A stretch of 64,000 nucleotides of DNA, taken from positions 6,634,001 to 6,698,000 of the forward strand of contig WHVY01000005.1 in assembly GCA_022266195.1 (NCBI GenBank), given 5' to 3'. Origin of the DNA: Tetranychus cinnabarinus. Taxonomy: Eukaryota > Arthropoda > Arachnida > Trombidiformes > Tetranychidae. A program made the translations under genes and the position numbers. A model generated the notes under the pieces. It saw only the letters and a list, made by a program, of their open reading frames with translations, did not search any database and was not told the DNA's origin. Shown piece by piece: positions 23,013-36,270 of the stretch; within the stretch, counting starts at the first letter, position 1; every line of letters starts with the position of its first letter.

Positions 23013-26000
23013 GCTATTATCAACTGTCGATCAATATTCATTGTTAACCGACGAAGCTGAAGTTGCGATTTTGGTTTCACTCGATTGCACATTACCTTTG
23101 GCCGTTAATCTTGCCATGATATTAATTTCCTCTCTTCATCATCTTGTTCATCATCTTAAGGTCCAAATTAACAACCAGGGTGGCCCAGTTATCGGATGGT
23201 CTAATTGGGAAGCTGAGAGAGTGAAAAGTATGGTCTATTAGAGGCCAATCTATTGATGGTTATCCAAGCGAAATAGTAAATTAGAAGATGATGAAGAAGA
23301 AGATGATGATCAAAAAAGGAAGGCAAAAATTTGATCTCAAAATGAAGTTTCAAAAGAAAAGGTCAAAGCTAAAAAAACAGAAATGAAACATTTTCATTCT
23401 TCATTGCTTCATCTTCAATGACCATTGACCAAATTTAATTGATGAGTTTAGGTTCATGTTTGTGTTCATTTAATGTGATAATAATTGGCTTGATCTTTTT
23501 TAATACAAATAATTAAATATTGATTCTAATTGCAATCAAAAGGCAAACAGTTTCACATTCATCAACATCTTGTTAATCATTTTGGCAAAAAAAAGGTAAA
23601 AAACCAATTTTCACTGAAACGCTCTTTTTTTATCAACATTTAAAAGTAAAATTTCTTAGCGAAAATAAAAATGTAATCAATTTGATCATTTTGTCCCTCA
23701 ACTCACACCAATTTACAATTAAAGTTGAATTAATCAAATGATCAATTTCATTACTTTGACCACACAGAGTTAATGAAATTGATTAAAATTGAACACAAAA
23801 AAGGTAATCAAGTGAATAAATGAATGACAATCACATTGAAATGTAAATCTTTTCAGTCACAAAAGTCCAATCTTTTGAAAACATAAATATTTAAATTGAA
23901 ACTTGAAAGGTAAAGGTTAAACTTGAAGGGTTAACAAAAGCAAATTGAAAAGTGGCAAAATTTAACATTTCAACGTTGAACGAAAAAAAGGTTTATCGAT
24001 TAATCGCAGTTAACTAAACAATTAACAATCAACTGGATGAATGGGCAAAGGAAAATCAATAATAAAAGTTGATCAACTTTTTATTAATAATTGAATGGAA
24101 AACCATTTTCTCTGCAAAATGAAGTGAATTAGCGAGTCGAGTTAAAGTCAATTTCCTTTGCCTGAAAATGATTAGTTTAATTTACATTCAATCAACATTT
24201 ACCAATAATGAGTTGCAGATGAACAGTGAAACAGGGAAACTCAGATGAAGAAGCAAATCGGATTATCTTGAAACTTTTACCTTCTCAATTCAATTGTTTT
24301 TACCTTTTCTTCCCTGTCAATTGATTTGTCTCAATGGTAACCAATGAAACCCAATAAGACAGTTGAACCAATTTACTTTGTTTATCGAAGAAGGAACAAG
24401 AATAAAGAACTTTTCTCTTCCTCTGAACTTTTCTCCTTTTGTGCATCTGTAACCATCTTCCTGATCAATATCATTTCAGGTTCATTGATTGTAACCATCA
24501 TCAACCGTTAATCCAGTCAAGCTCAAAAACGGTCAACCAAGTCGAATTAAAATGCAACGAAAAAAAATTGATTTTCCCTGTAAATCGATAATGAATTTTT
24601 TCTTTTATCCAAAGAGAAAAGATTGATTCAAATCTAAATGTAAACTAAACTGAAAATGTATTCATAAAAATGTGTGAATATCGAAAGGAAATGAACTTTT
24701 CTTTTAATCTGATTCTTGGAAAAAACTGCACTCAATTATCATCAAGTCATTAATGTTATTGTTTTTCATCATTCATTGTTTATTTTTATTATTATTAGCA
24801 TTGTTATAGTTTCTCAACATTAATATTGCAACTACAATTGATGTGATTAACCATTATTATTGCTTTTCAAGTAAATTTTGGTTCCATATTTTTGTACATT
24901 ACAGTCGAAGCCAATTGCAAAGTTGAAAGGCATATAAATGACTCTCAATGTTGACTTATTGTTACAACAAACAAGTTGAAATAATAATGTTGTTTGATTT
25001 ATGATTTCCCGTTGAATAAAAGTCCAACTTTTTATCTTCATCTTCATCAACATTTTCATTTCGTTTTATTGCTTCTCCATTGTCAAGCAACATTGATTAA
25101 CTTTGATTGTTAATCTGTTGTTTCTTCTGCTGCTTTCAGATTCTCTCTGTCAGATTGGTTCAGTAGATTAAAGATTAATAATCTCTTGAGAAGGATAAAT
25201 AGATGAGAATGAAAATAATGATGAAGATGAAGAAGAGAACCAAGTCGCCTTTTCAAGCAAATTGAAAATTTGCTAATATAATGCAATATCATTATCATTG
25301 TACAATGTTGAGGGTAAATATGAGGATGAATAAGATTAAGAATGCTTTACAAATTGCGTGTTTTATTGTTACACAAATTATATCAATTTTTTTATTCTAC
25401 TCCCAAGATCGCTATGCGATCCTTTCCAATGTTTATCAGTTTTTTTCATTCTAAAGTAAAGCTCAAGATTATTCATTATCTCGTGAGATTTCATTCAACT
25501 TGTATCAACTTGTCAATTAATCATACAATGTGAGTTGCCGGTCTGTTGTGTTCAATGTTAAGCTCAAATGTTAACAGTTTGTTAGCTAAAAATACAACAA
25601 AAAGATCGAAAAAAGCTGATATTGAAAATTTCGATAAAAAAATATTCGAATAATTTTATTCCATTTTGTATAGAAAAGGCAAAATTTATCCGAAAATTGT
25701 GCAGTCAAAGTCAAAGAAAATAATTGACAGAAAACCATGGAAAAGTCGAAAATTCAGAAAAGATTATTCGATCAAATTTTCAATAGAGATCTTTTTCGAA
25801 AGCAGAAAAAAGTTTTTGAAAAGATTGTGGAACTTGTGAAACTTCAGCAAATTCAGAAATCGTTTTTCGAAATTCAGTGAAATAAGAATAAGTTTCAGTT
25901 GAAAATGCAAAAATTTTATATTTGAACTTTTTGGGAAAAATTCCAATTTGAATTTCTTAAAATAAAGAAAAAGTTTCGAACGAAAAGCACTTTCAAAAGC

Positions 26001-29000
26001 AAGAGATTTTGCCATGAACTGAAGATTGAATTTTTACGAAGAAAGTTTTGTGGAAACTTTTAGCAACGAAAAAATCGTAAAATTTTGTTGAACTTTTTAT
26101 GCAGAAAAATGATAATAAATTGAGAAAATCTTTTCTAATGATAATGTTTAAACGATAACGTGAGTTATATAAAAGCATAAAAATATTTATATTTTCTTAT
26201 CAGAATATCATGAAAAGTGAAATTGCAATTTCTTAAGTGATAATGATAATAAGAAAGTGTTTCAATCGATTTTGAAGCTTTATTGTTGATGAATTTTCAT
26301 TTACTCTGTTGAAAGAAGAAACTTTACTTTTATTGATACTAAATTTTGTGAAACAAAAAGAAGATAAAAGACGATGAAAAAAAGGAGAGCGAACTGTATA
26401 AAGATATATAAAGTTTCCATGGTTTTTATTATTGCCTCGTTTCTCAGTCAGAATTATTCACAGCATTTTTTCACTCTTTTCCTTCAATTGAGAATAAATA
26501 GTTTGAGAAGAAAAAGTTTCACTGCTTTTTTGCTTCTTCTCGTTGTTCATCTTTTCCCGTTACTCCTCACCCATTGGGACTCATTGTGATTCAACTGATG
26601 GGTTAATATGAAGCAAGAAACGATGGTGATGACAAAAGATGCAAAAATAATGCAAGAGTTAAAGAGTTGAAGCTCAATTGAAAAACACTATTTTACTTCT
26701 TTGAACATCTCATCATTACTCGACTTCAATCCCAGTTTCACTCCCAGTTGGCTCATTTTTATGTATCCATTACGGTTATAAGAGTCTTCAATCGGAATCA
26801 GAAAATAGTTGAAATGGCAATTTAGTTTGGAATCAATTTTAAGAAAAAAATGTAAGAACCAGAAAAGACTGAAATCATTCATTGGATTCCATCTCAACCC
26901 GTAAGGCTAATTGATCTTGTTCACTTTTTTCCGTGTGTCTCCTTGCGGGTAAACATGATCAACTTGATTCGGAATTTTTGTGTAAAGAGGAAAAATTGCA
27001 AGACAATTAGTTGGAAAACAAAAGTTTGACAAAAAAGAGGAAAAGTTGAAAACAAAAGATGAAAAGAAAGTGTAAATTAATGGTAAAAGCAAATTTGATG
27101 AAACCTGAATACATCATGAATTAACATGGAAAAAAGCAAAGAATAGCTTCTTCTTCTTTTTTTTCCTTTTCCTTTGCCTTCCTTTTCATCTTCCTTTGAA
27201 CCCAAGTTACTTTCATTAGTAAAAGAATCCTTTGAGAGTGAAAAAAGCAAAGAAGAAAATTGTTGTGTAAATTTGTTTCTATTTAGTTTGATAATGAAAC
27301 TCTATTAATGTTGAATAATACTGATTAGTGGAAAGAAACAAGGAAAGTAATAACTTTACAAAACTCAATTTCATTGTAATTATTTTCATTTGTTTCATCA
27401 GTTGATTGGAAAGTGTGAATGAAGAAGAAATTTGAATGAGAAAAGAAAACTTTTTTTTGTCAACTTTTCTTGTCAATCGAACATCAACAATTGGTTCAAT
27501 TAAAGGCCATTTGATGAGTCGATGAATATAAATGTAAATGAAAATTATGATGTTGATGCAAATTGGGCACTTTTTGTCATCTTTTCACTGTCAACCATTT
27601 TTACATCATTTTCATTCAGATTATTTGCTTCATGTTGTTACAGTGATTGTGATAAATCATGACAATGATTGCCTTTGCATCTTGTTTTTATTGTTGCTTT
27701 AGTTGCAACTTGACAAGAGTAAACAGTTGCAATAATAAACATTAAACAATAATGAACACAAAAAAGTAACTAAACAATTATGTTAACCATGAAAATCGCT
27801 GTTGGAAGTTTGATTGTCACCCAAACGGTTCACATTAGTCCAACTCTCTTCTCCTCATCACAATCAATGTCAATTTATTTTCATCTTTTCTTCTTCTTCT
27901 TCTTCTTCTTCTCACTTTACAATGAGAAAACATTTTTACCTTCAAGTTCATGTTGACCCTTAAAAAGTGATACAAAATAATCATTTAATGTTTCAAGTTT
28001 CATTATTAGCTTGAAATAAGTGCAAAGTTACCTTAAACTGTCAAGATAAAGTTACAGTTAAAGTTTAGTTAAAATGAAGAGGAAGATGAAAAAAAACAGA
28101 GAAAAGATGAAAATGGAAAACTGATGAACACTTTTCCATGTTCACTTGTCAAGTTGAGAGTTGAACTTATGCACAGACAAAATTGAATTTTGTCACAACT
28201 TTTACATTTGAAATTTGATTTCGAATTTGAAAACTTGAGAATTTCAAGATTTACAAAATCTGATGCAATTTTGATTTAATTATCTTTGGGCGGGTAAAAT
28301 TTAATCAACTTTTAAACCTAATCCAGGTACTCTGAGCCTTGGATATTGAAATACACGCCTTGGCCAGGGTTTCATGACCTTCATCATTTCTAGTGAAACT
28401 TTCTTTTCCTTTTCTCTTACCTCATAGATTTAGAAAATCGAATTTCGAAAATTTCAAATTCTTCAGGTAACTTGTCTGATAAATCAACAAATTCTGAAAC
28501 AGTTTCTCTTAACACCAAGACTTGTCAAGACTTGCAGTTATCAACTTGTCAAGAACAAGCTCGAAACATCATTTCTCAATAAGTTCATGGAAAAGTAAAT
28601 CGAGTTCGAGTTTTCCAAAGAATTAAAACTTTCTTCATTTTTCTAACAAAATTCAAATTCTAACTTCATTCTCTAAAATCTAAAGATTATATTGGATGCA
28701 AAGTAAAGAATCCAACATTTTCACATGATTTTTCGAAAACTTTCATTTCGTTTCAACTCTTCAGTCTAAAGTTTGGACGAAATTAATGCTATTATAAGAT
28801 GTTCCATATTGAAATTGAATCTTTTCACTTTGACTGAATCGTTTGAATAAATCACTTTCTATTTTGTTTCATAATTTTTGTCACTTTATCATCTTTTCTC
28901 ATCAAAATGTTCATCTTTTCTTTTCATCTTTTCTCATCTATTCATTATCTTGAACCATGAAAAGGAAGTGTTGATTTGCTGGAATTCAATTTGAATGGGA

Positions 29001-31577
29001 AAAGGAAGCTTGGAATGTTTAAATTTTTCCCTCAAATTAGCGCAAATTACTCGAAATTATTTCACATGAAAGTGTTTAAAGTGAAAAAGTAAAAGTTGAA
29101 CTTTTCGTAAAAAAAAGTTATCATTACATTTACTAGCTTCAAGGCTCAAGGCAAAAGGTAAATCTTGTTTACTTTTATTCACTTTCATCATTTGTCTTTT
29201 CATTCAATACCTTTTACCTTTTCCTCTCTTCTTTCTGTTCCTGTGTTTACTTGTTCAATGAAACTGAATTTACATTGAATCATCATCGTGCTCATCATGA
29301 ATAGTTTTATTTTCATTTCTCTTTGTAACAGAATCAAGAGAAGAAGAAAAAAACATGTAAATCGAAGGGAAAAGAAAGAAGTAAAAGAAGATGATAAATG
29401 AATTGACAAGAAGAGGAAACAAAACATACAAAAGTTAAAATATCTTTTCAATTGAAACATTGAATTGAATTAAATTGAATTTTTCATTTCAACCTTTCTC
29501 TCCCTTCTTTAACCTCATCAGATTCAATTTTAACTGTTGATGAAATTTACACAATTTACACAAATTACACAAATTGCAATTGAAATTTAGTCAAGTGAGT
29601 AAATCAATTTGAAGATGATTAACAAGAAAAGAAGAAAATGAGTCAACAGAATTGATTGAAATGAGAATGAATGAAGACGAAGAAAATGCAGAACAAGATT
29701 TGGACACTTGGATCCTGGTTTAACCGATTAAATACACGAATTGAAATAATCACAAGTATTTAATGTTACAGTTATGGTTATCTGGGTAAAGTGAAAAAAA
29801 AACTCGAGTAAATATCTTGTTAATATCCGTAAATAGTAGAAAGCAATTTTGTCTGGATTTATTCTGAGGATTAAAGAGGGAATGAAATGGCAAAGGAAAA
29901 GGTGAAGAGGGAAAAGATGATGAACAATGATGATTAAGACTCTCATCTTTGTTTGCCACTTCTAAAGATTGATTGCAGTTGATTAGAGTTGAAACTTTAT
30001 TTCCTTCAACATGCAACAGAACGGGTAAATGATAGTCTTTACAGGCAACAGGAAAATTCACTTTGCCAACAAACAAACAGCTTCCATCTTCACCTTCATC
30101 TTTCTCCTCCTTCTTCTTGTCCTTTCTCATCCTTTTGCCATCTTCTTCTTCTTCATCCATTCCATCATTACAGTGATTCTGTATACGAGTGTGAATCCGT
30201 CTGAATAGGCGTTTAGATTGACTTGTTCAGGCTGAGAATGTGTTTAAATGAAATCCTCTTAAAACAAACCTTCTTAACAGTTTCAATGTTGATGGTTAAT
30301 TACTAAATCTCAATCAAAATATATTTTCACAGAACATTTTTTTTCTCTCTCTCTTCATTTAAAAATCCAATTAAGTTGTTGAAATTGAAATTGATGAGGA
30401 TTTGGCCAAGAATTTGCAAGAAGAAGAAAAAATGAGATTAATTTTTGTCTCTTTTCAAATGAAATGGCTTTTGCTTTAATGAACAATCAATTGAAAATGA
30501 TCAATCAAGATGAACTTACAGAGCAAATGAAAGGGTTTATCATTTGATTAATTGGTTTGGCAATAATAGACTTTGATAAAGAATGGAAAGAAAACAAATG
30601 ATCAACATTTAGGATTATCATGAGTTTCATAGTTTCAGAATATCAATGACGATGAAAATGAGAAATCGATTTTCAAGTTTTGTCTTAAGTCAAAATTGTT
30701 TCTCAAAATATTATTTTTCCAAAATTCTCAACTTCTTCTTCTTCTTCTTCCTGAACAGTTGTAGTTACTCAACATATTTCATATTTGATATACATGGAAT
30801 AACCTAAATAATATTTTAAAACTAAGATGATGAAGGAGTAATATTAATGCCTTTATACCTGAATGGATAACAACTTTTTTTTCAAACTCATTTTTTTCCC
30901 TCTTTCTTCATGTTCCATTGGAAGAAAGCATGGAAAAAAGTTGAACATGATTCTTTTAATACATTAGGAGAAGAAAATATTATCTGAAATAAATTTAATA
31001 TACACGATAATACGATCAATATTGAACCATTTCATATTTATTTGTACAGTTTGGGTTCTCAATCTGAATAGCAAATTGTTAACATGAATAAAAACAGAGA
31101 ACAAACAAATAATATATCTAATATAATAAAAGATGATAACATTTTCTTTTTGTTATCTTTATTTTTCTTCGTCTCAATCTCTTCTTTTGCTGAGCAATTT
31201 GGGTGAAAAAAGCTATATTCAGCTCATGAATTGGTTTTCAATCAATTTTCATGTTGAAAAATAATTTCATCTGCTTTTCGTTGAAACATTGACCTGTAAC
31301 TTATCAAATGTGAAAACATGGAGAACCTATTTTTCTTTTTTTGAATTTCCATTTTTACAAATTCATCATGTGCTTGGTAATTTGATAATGTTCACATGAA
31401 ACAGGCAGAATATGCAATTAGTTGGATTTTTGAAAAATTAGTCAAACGGTGCAATTAGTTGATTTAGAGTTTGCTTTTTTTACTTTGTTCATCGTTAGAT
31501 TGTAGATTTGATAAAAGGTTAACTTTTTCCAATGTGTTTGTTGGGTAAAAGTGTTTTATGAAATTGGTTAAATATAA
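23013..31577. other. Gene-free stretch, 23.0-31.6 kb
   Basis: No supported gene. It holds TTC/GAA microsatellites, notably (CTT)n at about 27889-27913. Two islands (about 25600-26200 and 28200-28760) are unusually rich in TTCGAA-type words. A 76-codon plus-strand frame at 23011-23241 reads like protein in places but has no recognisable family. Confidence 0.55.
27889..27913. repeat. (CTT)n microsatellite
   Basis: An uninterrupted run of TTC units in an AT-rich non-coding stretch. Confidence 0.85.
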
Positions 31578-31613
31578 GTTAGATTAGGTTAGATTAGATT
31601 AGATTAGGTTTGG
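31578..31613 (+). repeat. Telomere-like TTAGG/TTAGA tract
   Basis: Units TTAGA, TTAGG, TTAGATTAGATTAGA and TTAGG follow each other directly. It is an imperfect interstitial tract of the arthropod telomere type. Confidence 0.7.
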
Positions 31614-31981
31614 GTAAGATTTGGTCAAGTAAAGTGACAGTTTTATTTAAAATTACTTGTTACTTGACTAACCATGGATTGAGTCACTTAGATCTTTCAA
31701 AATTTTAAGTGATTCTTAGTTGAAAGATGATTTTATGATCAAACACTCTTAGATAAAAGTTTAAACTTGGTTGCTCAATCAAGTCAACAGAAAGAGATGG
31801 ATAAAAATTTATAAAATTTTGGATTAATTTCAATGCATCGGGTCATTTTGTTATGTAACAAAGGAACTGATTGACAAATCATAAATCACGACTAAACTAT
31901 GACTTAAGATATGCAGTAAAATCCCTTGGTATTGATCCAAAAGACACTTGATTTTTCTTAAGTCAGATAGAAAGAGCCTCG

Positions 31982-32027
31982 GATTAGGTTAGGTAAGGTT
32001 AGGTTAGGTTAGGATAGGTTAGATTAA
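31982..32027 (+). repeat. Telomere-like TTAGG tract (best copy)
   Basis: The tract reads GATTAGG TTAGG TAAGG TTAGG TTAGG TTAGG ATAGG TTAGA, that is, several exact TTAGG units and a few one-base variants in register. It is the longest of four such tracts in the window. Confidence 0.8.
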
Positions 32028-32194
32028 ACTCCTGTTCAACTCTTTGTTTAACGACAAACAGTGCGAGTCAATAAGAAAAACCAAGAGATGCTTTGGTCGG
32101 CAATAGAAAACTACAGATCCCTTACCATTCATTGATTTGAAAAGCAGGTGTAAGTTTTGAGATTTGACTTAACACTTCTAATCTGATGCAAACA

Positions 32195-32470
32195 GATTCA
32201 TCACCGGGTTATTTTGCATTATTATTGAGACAAGTATTTCGCTAAAATCAGTTATCTCGATGACTAAAGTTGCTTTGATTTAAATGAAGTTTTTTTTCAG
32301 AGCTGAGTCAAAGTTGATTTTTTCTCGACTAAAAATAAGCAAAGTTAAGTTCATTGACTAACTTAGAATTCATTATAAGGTTATTTTGCAAAATTATTGA
32401 GATAAGAAACAAAGTTGTTATGATTAAAGTTGATTCAATCCTAATAAAGTTAGTTTTGTTGCAAAGATCC
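32195..32470 (+). repeat. Dispersed repeat, two tandem units
   Basis: Cores at about 32205 (GGTTATTTTGCATTATTATT, then GAGACAAG) and about 32378 (GGTTATTTTGCAAAATTATT, then GAGATAAG) are some 170 bp apart. Matching internal blocks follow: GACTAAAGTTGCTTTGATTT, then GAGTCAAAGTTGATTTTTTC, then TCGACTAAAAATAAG. The cluster is flanked on both sides by TTAGG-like tracts. Confidence 0.7.
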
Positions 32471-32508
32471 CAAACCAAATCTAACCTAAGCTAACCTAAC
32501 CAAACCAA
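32471..32508 (-). repeat. Telomere-like CCTAA tract
   Basis: The plus strand reads CCAAATCTAACCTAAGCTAA followed by CCTAACCAAACC. Units are imperfect CCTAA, in the opposite orientation to the tract at 31982-32027. Confidence 0.6.
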
Positions 32509-35500
32509 TTTTGTAAATTGTCACGAAACAATCAAACATTGACTGATCGGTTCAAACTAGAAATCTTTGTGAATCTATTTTTTGAATAACCGTATTAAGT
32601 GAATGAGAACGCCAATTAAATTGTGCAAATTTGTATTTGAACGTGAAATTTGAAATTGCATTTTCTCGCAGCTTGCAAAGCAAATCGTGAACAGTAAAGT
32701 TTACGCTAAAAATAATGTTGATTGTTAATGTGTTAAAATGTTTAGTCAAAAATGACTTTGAATTGTTGAAATGCACCTTCAACAGTATAAAGGTAATGAG
32801 ATAAAAGAAGTGGAAAAAAGGTCCAAATTAGATTTAGCAATAGTGTTGATTGTGTTGGTTTTAATTACAAAATTTTAACTTGTAAATTAGGTGTAACAAC
32901 ATGTTTCACTTTACATGTAAACGTTTCTCTCGTAGCGGATAAAATTAATTTTGTTCAAACTCAAGGTGAAGATGGTGAAAAGGGATGCAAGAAAAAAGCA
33001 TGTTGAACAGGAAAAAGAAGAACAAGAAGAAGAAGAAACATGAAAATGATTTTGCGTGAACTTGCAACGAAATATGATATACACAATACAAAGTATTATA
33101 ATATTTGGTTTTCATTTGAAAACATTTTTCATCGCAAGATGTTCACAGAGCTTTACATCATGAGCATCCTCAATTACCGTGATTACAGATCAAAATTTGA
33201 GTCCTTCTTCTTCTTCTTATTCCTGCATTTTGATACAATTTAAAGATAAGTTGGACAATAATTTTTACCCAAATTTGTTCAAGGTTCACATGATGTTACA
33301 TAAAGATGATGTTGCCATTTAATATCAAATGGAAAGCTCACAGTAATCGGATCTGAATGCTGAAAGGCAGAGAGTTAATCTGATAACTTGTTGATATCAT
33401 TAAACTTTTAACTTTACTCTTCTTACCGATTGTCTCATTATCTTATCAAAACTGTTATTGTAAATTCAATTGGAAGCTTTGAAATTAGAAACAGTAACGA
33501 AGCTCAATTTGTAATCCAAATTGATTCTAGTTATTTATCAAAGTGAGGTTTGGTGATGAAGATAATCATCATGAAGTGCCTTACCTAGTTGATGCGGCAA
33601 AACGGTTGAAAAGAATTTTCCATTTTTCTATTTCTTCTCTGATCAATTCTCAATTGTAATAATATCATCACAAATAACAAAAAGATATTCACTCAACAAC
33701 ATTCGGGTTCGGTTAGCGTTTGGCCGCAGGTAAACTCGGTTGAAAACATAATGCAATCAAGTGAAACAATATAATAAATTAAAGAATCAAAAGGTTCAGA
33801 GGATTGAGCGAAAATGTAAAAATGAAGTTTTTCTTGCTGATAATTCAAAAGGAAATCAGGCTTTTCATTATCTTACCTCTTAAGGTGTGTTATCATTAAA
33901 ATTGTTATTATTATCATTATGATTCTCAATAAATGTCACATTATTCAGAATTGAACGTTGAAAGAGAAGAGAAAAGTTGAAACTTCCTTTTCAAGTTAAG
34001 AAGCCAAAACAGGTTACAAGATTATCTTCTCATCATCATCATCATTTAAGGAGCTTCTTCATCTTTATCTGTTCATCTGCACCATAAAGATGAAGAAGAA
34101 GAAGAAGAAAAAAAATGAGAGAAAAAAAAGTTTTTAGATTAACAAGGTAACAAGAATGCTGAGAAATCGTCTAATAACTTTCAGAGTTTCAAGATTTTGT
34201 TTCCCTCATTATCATCTTCTTACAGATTCTCATATCGTTTCTCCCACTTGTGATGATAATGAGCTAAAAATGTTTGTTCATCAATTCAAGTTTTTTGTTT
34301 CGTCTTTTTTTCATATAAAAAATGGAAATTTGTAATTTTTTGGAGAAAAAAAAGTTTAAGTTTACACTTGAATTGATTGGAATGTGAATATTGAAGTTAC
34401 CCAAAGGTGGAAAGGTTTAAGGTCTATCAATAAGTTAAGAGTATTAGTTGTCCTTTTAAGACGATTTACTTTATCATCATCAGAGTCTTCATCAAGAACA
34501 TCATAAGCATCAAGAAGTCATCATTTTCATCTTTCCTGAGCAACTATTAATTCTGAAAATGATGAAGATAAGCGTGAGAAGCTGAACCATTCAACTAACC
34601 AATCTGATTATTAACGACATTAGCGATTCGCTCAACGCGATTAACTATTAATCCATCGTAATCAATTAAATTTAATCAGCAAGTTCAAGTCATGAAAACA
34701 TTCAATAGTCTCTTTGCATCTATATATTAATAAGTGGATAACAAAAATTTTAGTCAAAAATTTCGATTCGAATCTTTTCATGGACAGAAAGTTTGATAAA
34801 GAGTTTTGAATTGCTAAGAACCCTGATTTGGAAACTCTAATGAATCGGATGAATCTTTTCATGAAACATTAGTAATACAGATGCAAGAAAACACATCAAA
34901 TTGAGACATCATTAAAGCTTCGAAAGCATTTAGTTGAGAAATCGTTGAAACGTGTTTTCATATTCCCAATGAAATCGATCCAAATCATGGTTTACAATCA
35001 AGAATAATTTTACAGTCAACTAACAGTTTTAGAAGATTTTACCTTTTCCATGAAATTCTCATTGGAATGGAAAGAATCGTGAACTTTTTCAACTCAATTT
35101 TCAATTCAATTTTAGTTTCAACTTTTCGTTGACTTTTCACCACTTGAAGGAAACGATTGAAGCATCTCAAGATGAGATGCAAAGAGTTTAAAGTTTCTTG
35201 TTTTCCATGCAAAAGTAAAATGTAATTGTTTTTTTTTCTTGAAAACAAAATGTTCGTTTGCCTTCGTTTGTTTCATTTATGGGAATATTTTGCCGGATAT
35301 TGTTATTGTTATTATCACAGGAAAGGAAGTTGATAAACTTGAAATTAAGAAATTAAAATTTTGCTTCAATTCGCTAAGAAAATGTGTAAAGACAAAAAGT
35401 TGGAATGAAACAAAATAAGGAAAACTCGTGCTGATAATAATATGAAGTTAAAAGTAAAACTCATTTGTAAGATTCGCATGACTAGGGATAGATTGTGATG

Positions 35501-35929
35501 AGTTATGTGATGATTAAGATGATGATGATGATGAAGATAACTATCATAATAACAAGGGACAAAATGCTGTATTAACATCCGGACGTTGGTAAATGACTTA
35601 ATCGTCAAGTCAGTAAAGCGTAAACAGAAATTATTCATAAATTAGAAGTGAAAGAAAAACTTTGCCAATTTTTCTTTTTCTTTTTTCTTTTTCTTCTTTT
35701 TTCTTTGCAAACCTCACAGAAGGAGGTAACTTTTACCTCCTCTTCATCCTCCTCCTCATTTCCAATCATCCTCCTTCTTCCTATGTTGTCCCATGACAGG
35801 TGATAGAATTGTGGTGAAAAAAAAGAGCAAAAAAAGTAACAAACTTGGCAAACAGAATGCAGAAAAAAAGGTAAAGAAAATGAAAGAAACTTTTATTGAG
35901 TTGAGTAAAATTAATGTCCGCTTCTTGCT
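32509..35929. other. Gene-free stretch, 32.5-35.9 kb
   Basis: No supported gene. It contains an (AAG)n run at 34091-34110 and AT-rich low-complexity DNA. A GC-richer patch near 33700-33730 ends CCGCAG|GTAAAC and could be a non-coding exon end, but nothing confirms it. Confidence 0.5.
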
Positions 35930-36270
35930 AAAGATCTGTATCTTGCAAGTCAAATAGACTTGGTTGATGTAAAGTTCAAAGGACATCATCGGGTTATTTT
36001 GCATTATTGATATTAACAAGAAGCTGATTGGAACAAAGTAAATAAATAAAAATACAAAGATGACCTGCGATCAAGTCGATAAGATCATTAGATAAAGTTT
36101 CAATTTTGAATCATACATCAGCTTCAACAGTGAAAATAAGCACATCAATTTTGATTATCAAAGGTTCAATCTAGATGTCTACTTTTTCAGGCAACAACTG
36201 CTTTAAAATGCATCGGCATTAAACTTTCAAAGTCGTCGGGATACTTTTCATTATTATTGCAACAACAAAT
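35930..36270 (+). repeat. Dispersed repeat, two units
   Basis: The first core at about 35986-36013 reads CATCATCGGGTTATTTTGCA then TTATTGATATTAACAAG. A weaker second core at about 36232-36265 reads TCGGGATACTTTTCATTATT then ATTGCAACAAC. A shared lead-in close to AAAGTTCAAAGGACATCATC / AAACTTTCAAAGTCGTC precedes both. A further partial lead-in occurs near 36670-36720. Confidence 0.6.

Noticed and set aside
23011..23241. 76-codon plus-strand frame with protein-like wording
   Set aside because: Starts inside a telomere-like tract, has no family match, no splice context, and is within chance length.
29750..30160. 136-codon minus-strand frame, one of the longest non-P450 frames
   Set aside because: Low-complexity Glu/Asp/Lys start coded by GAA/GAT repeats and no domain; expected by chance in about 128 kb of AT-rich strands.
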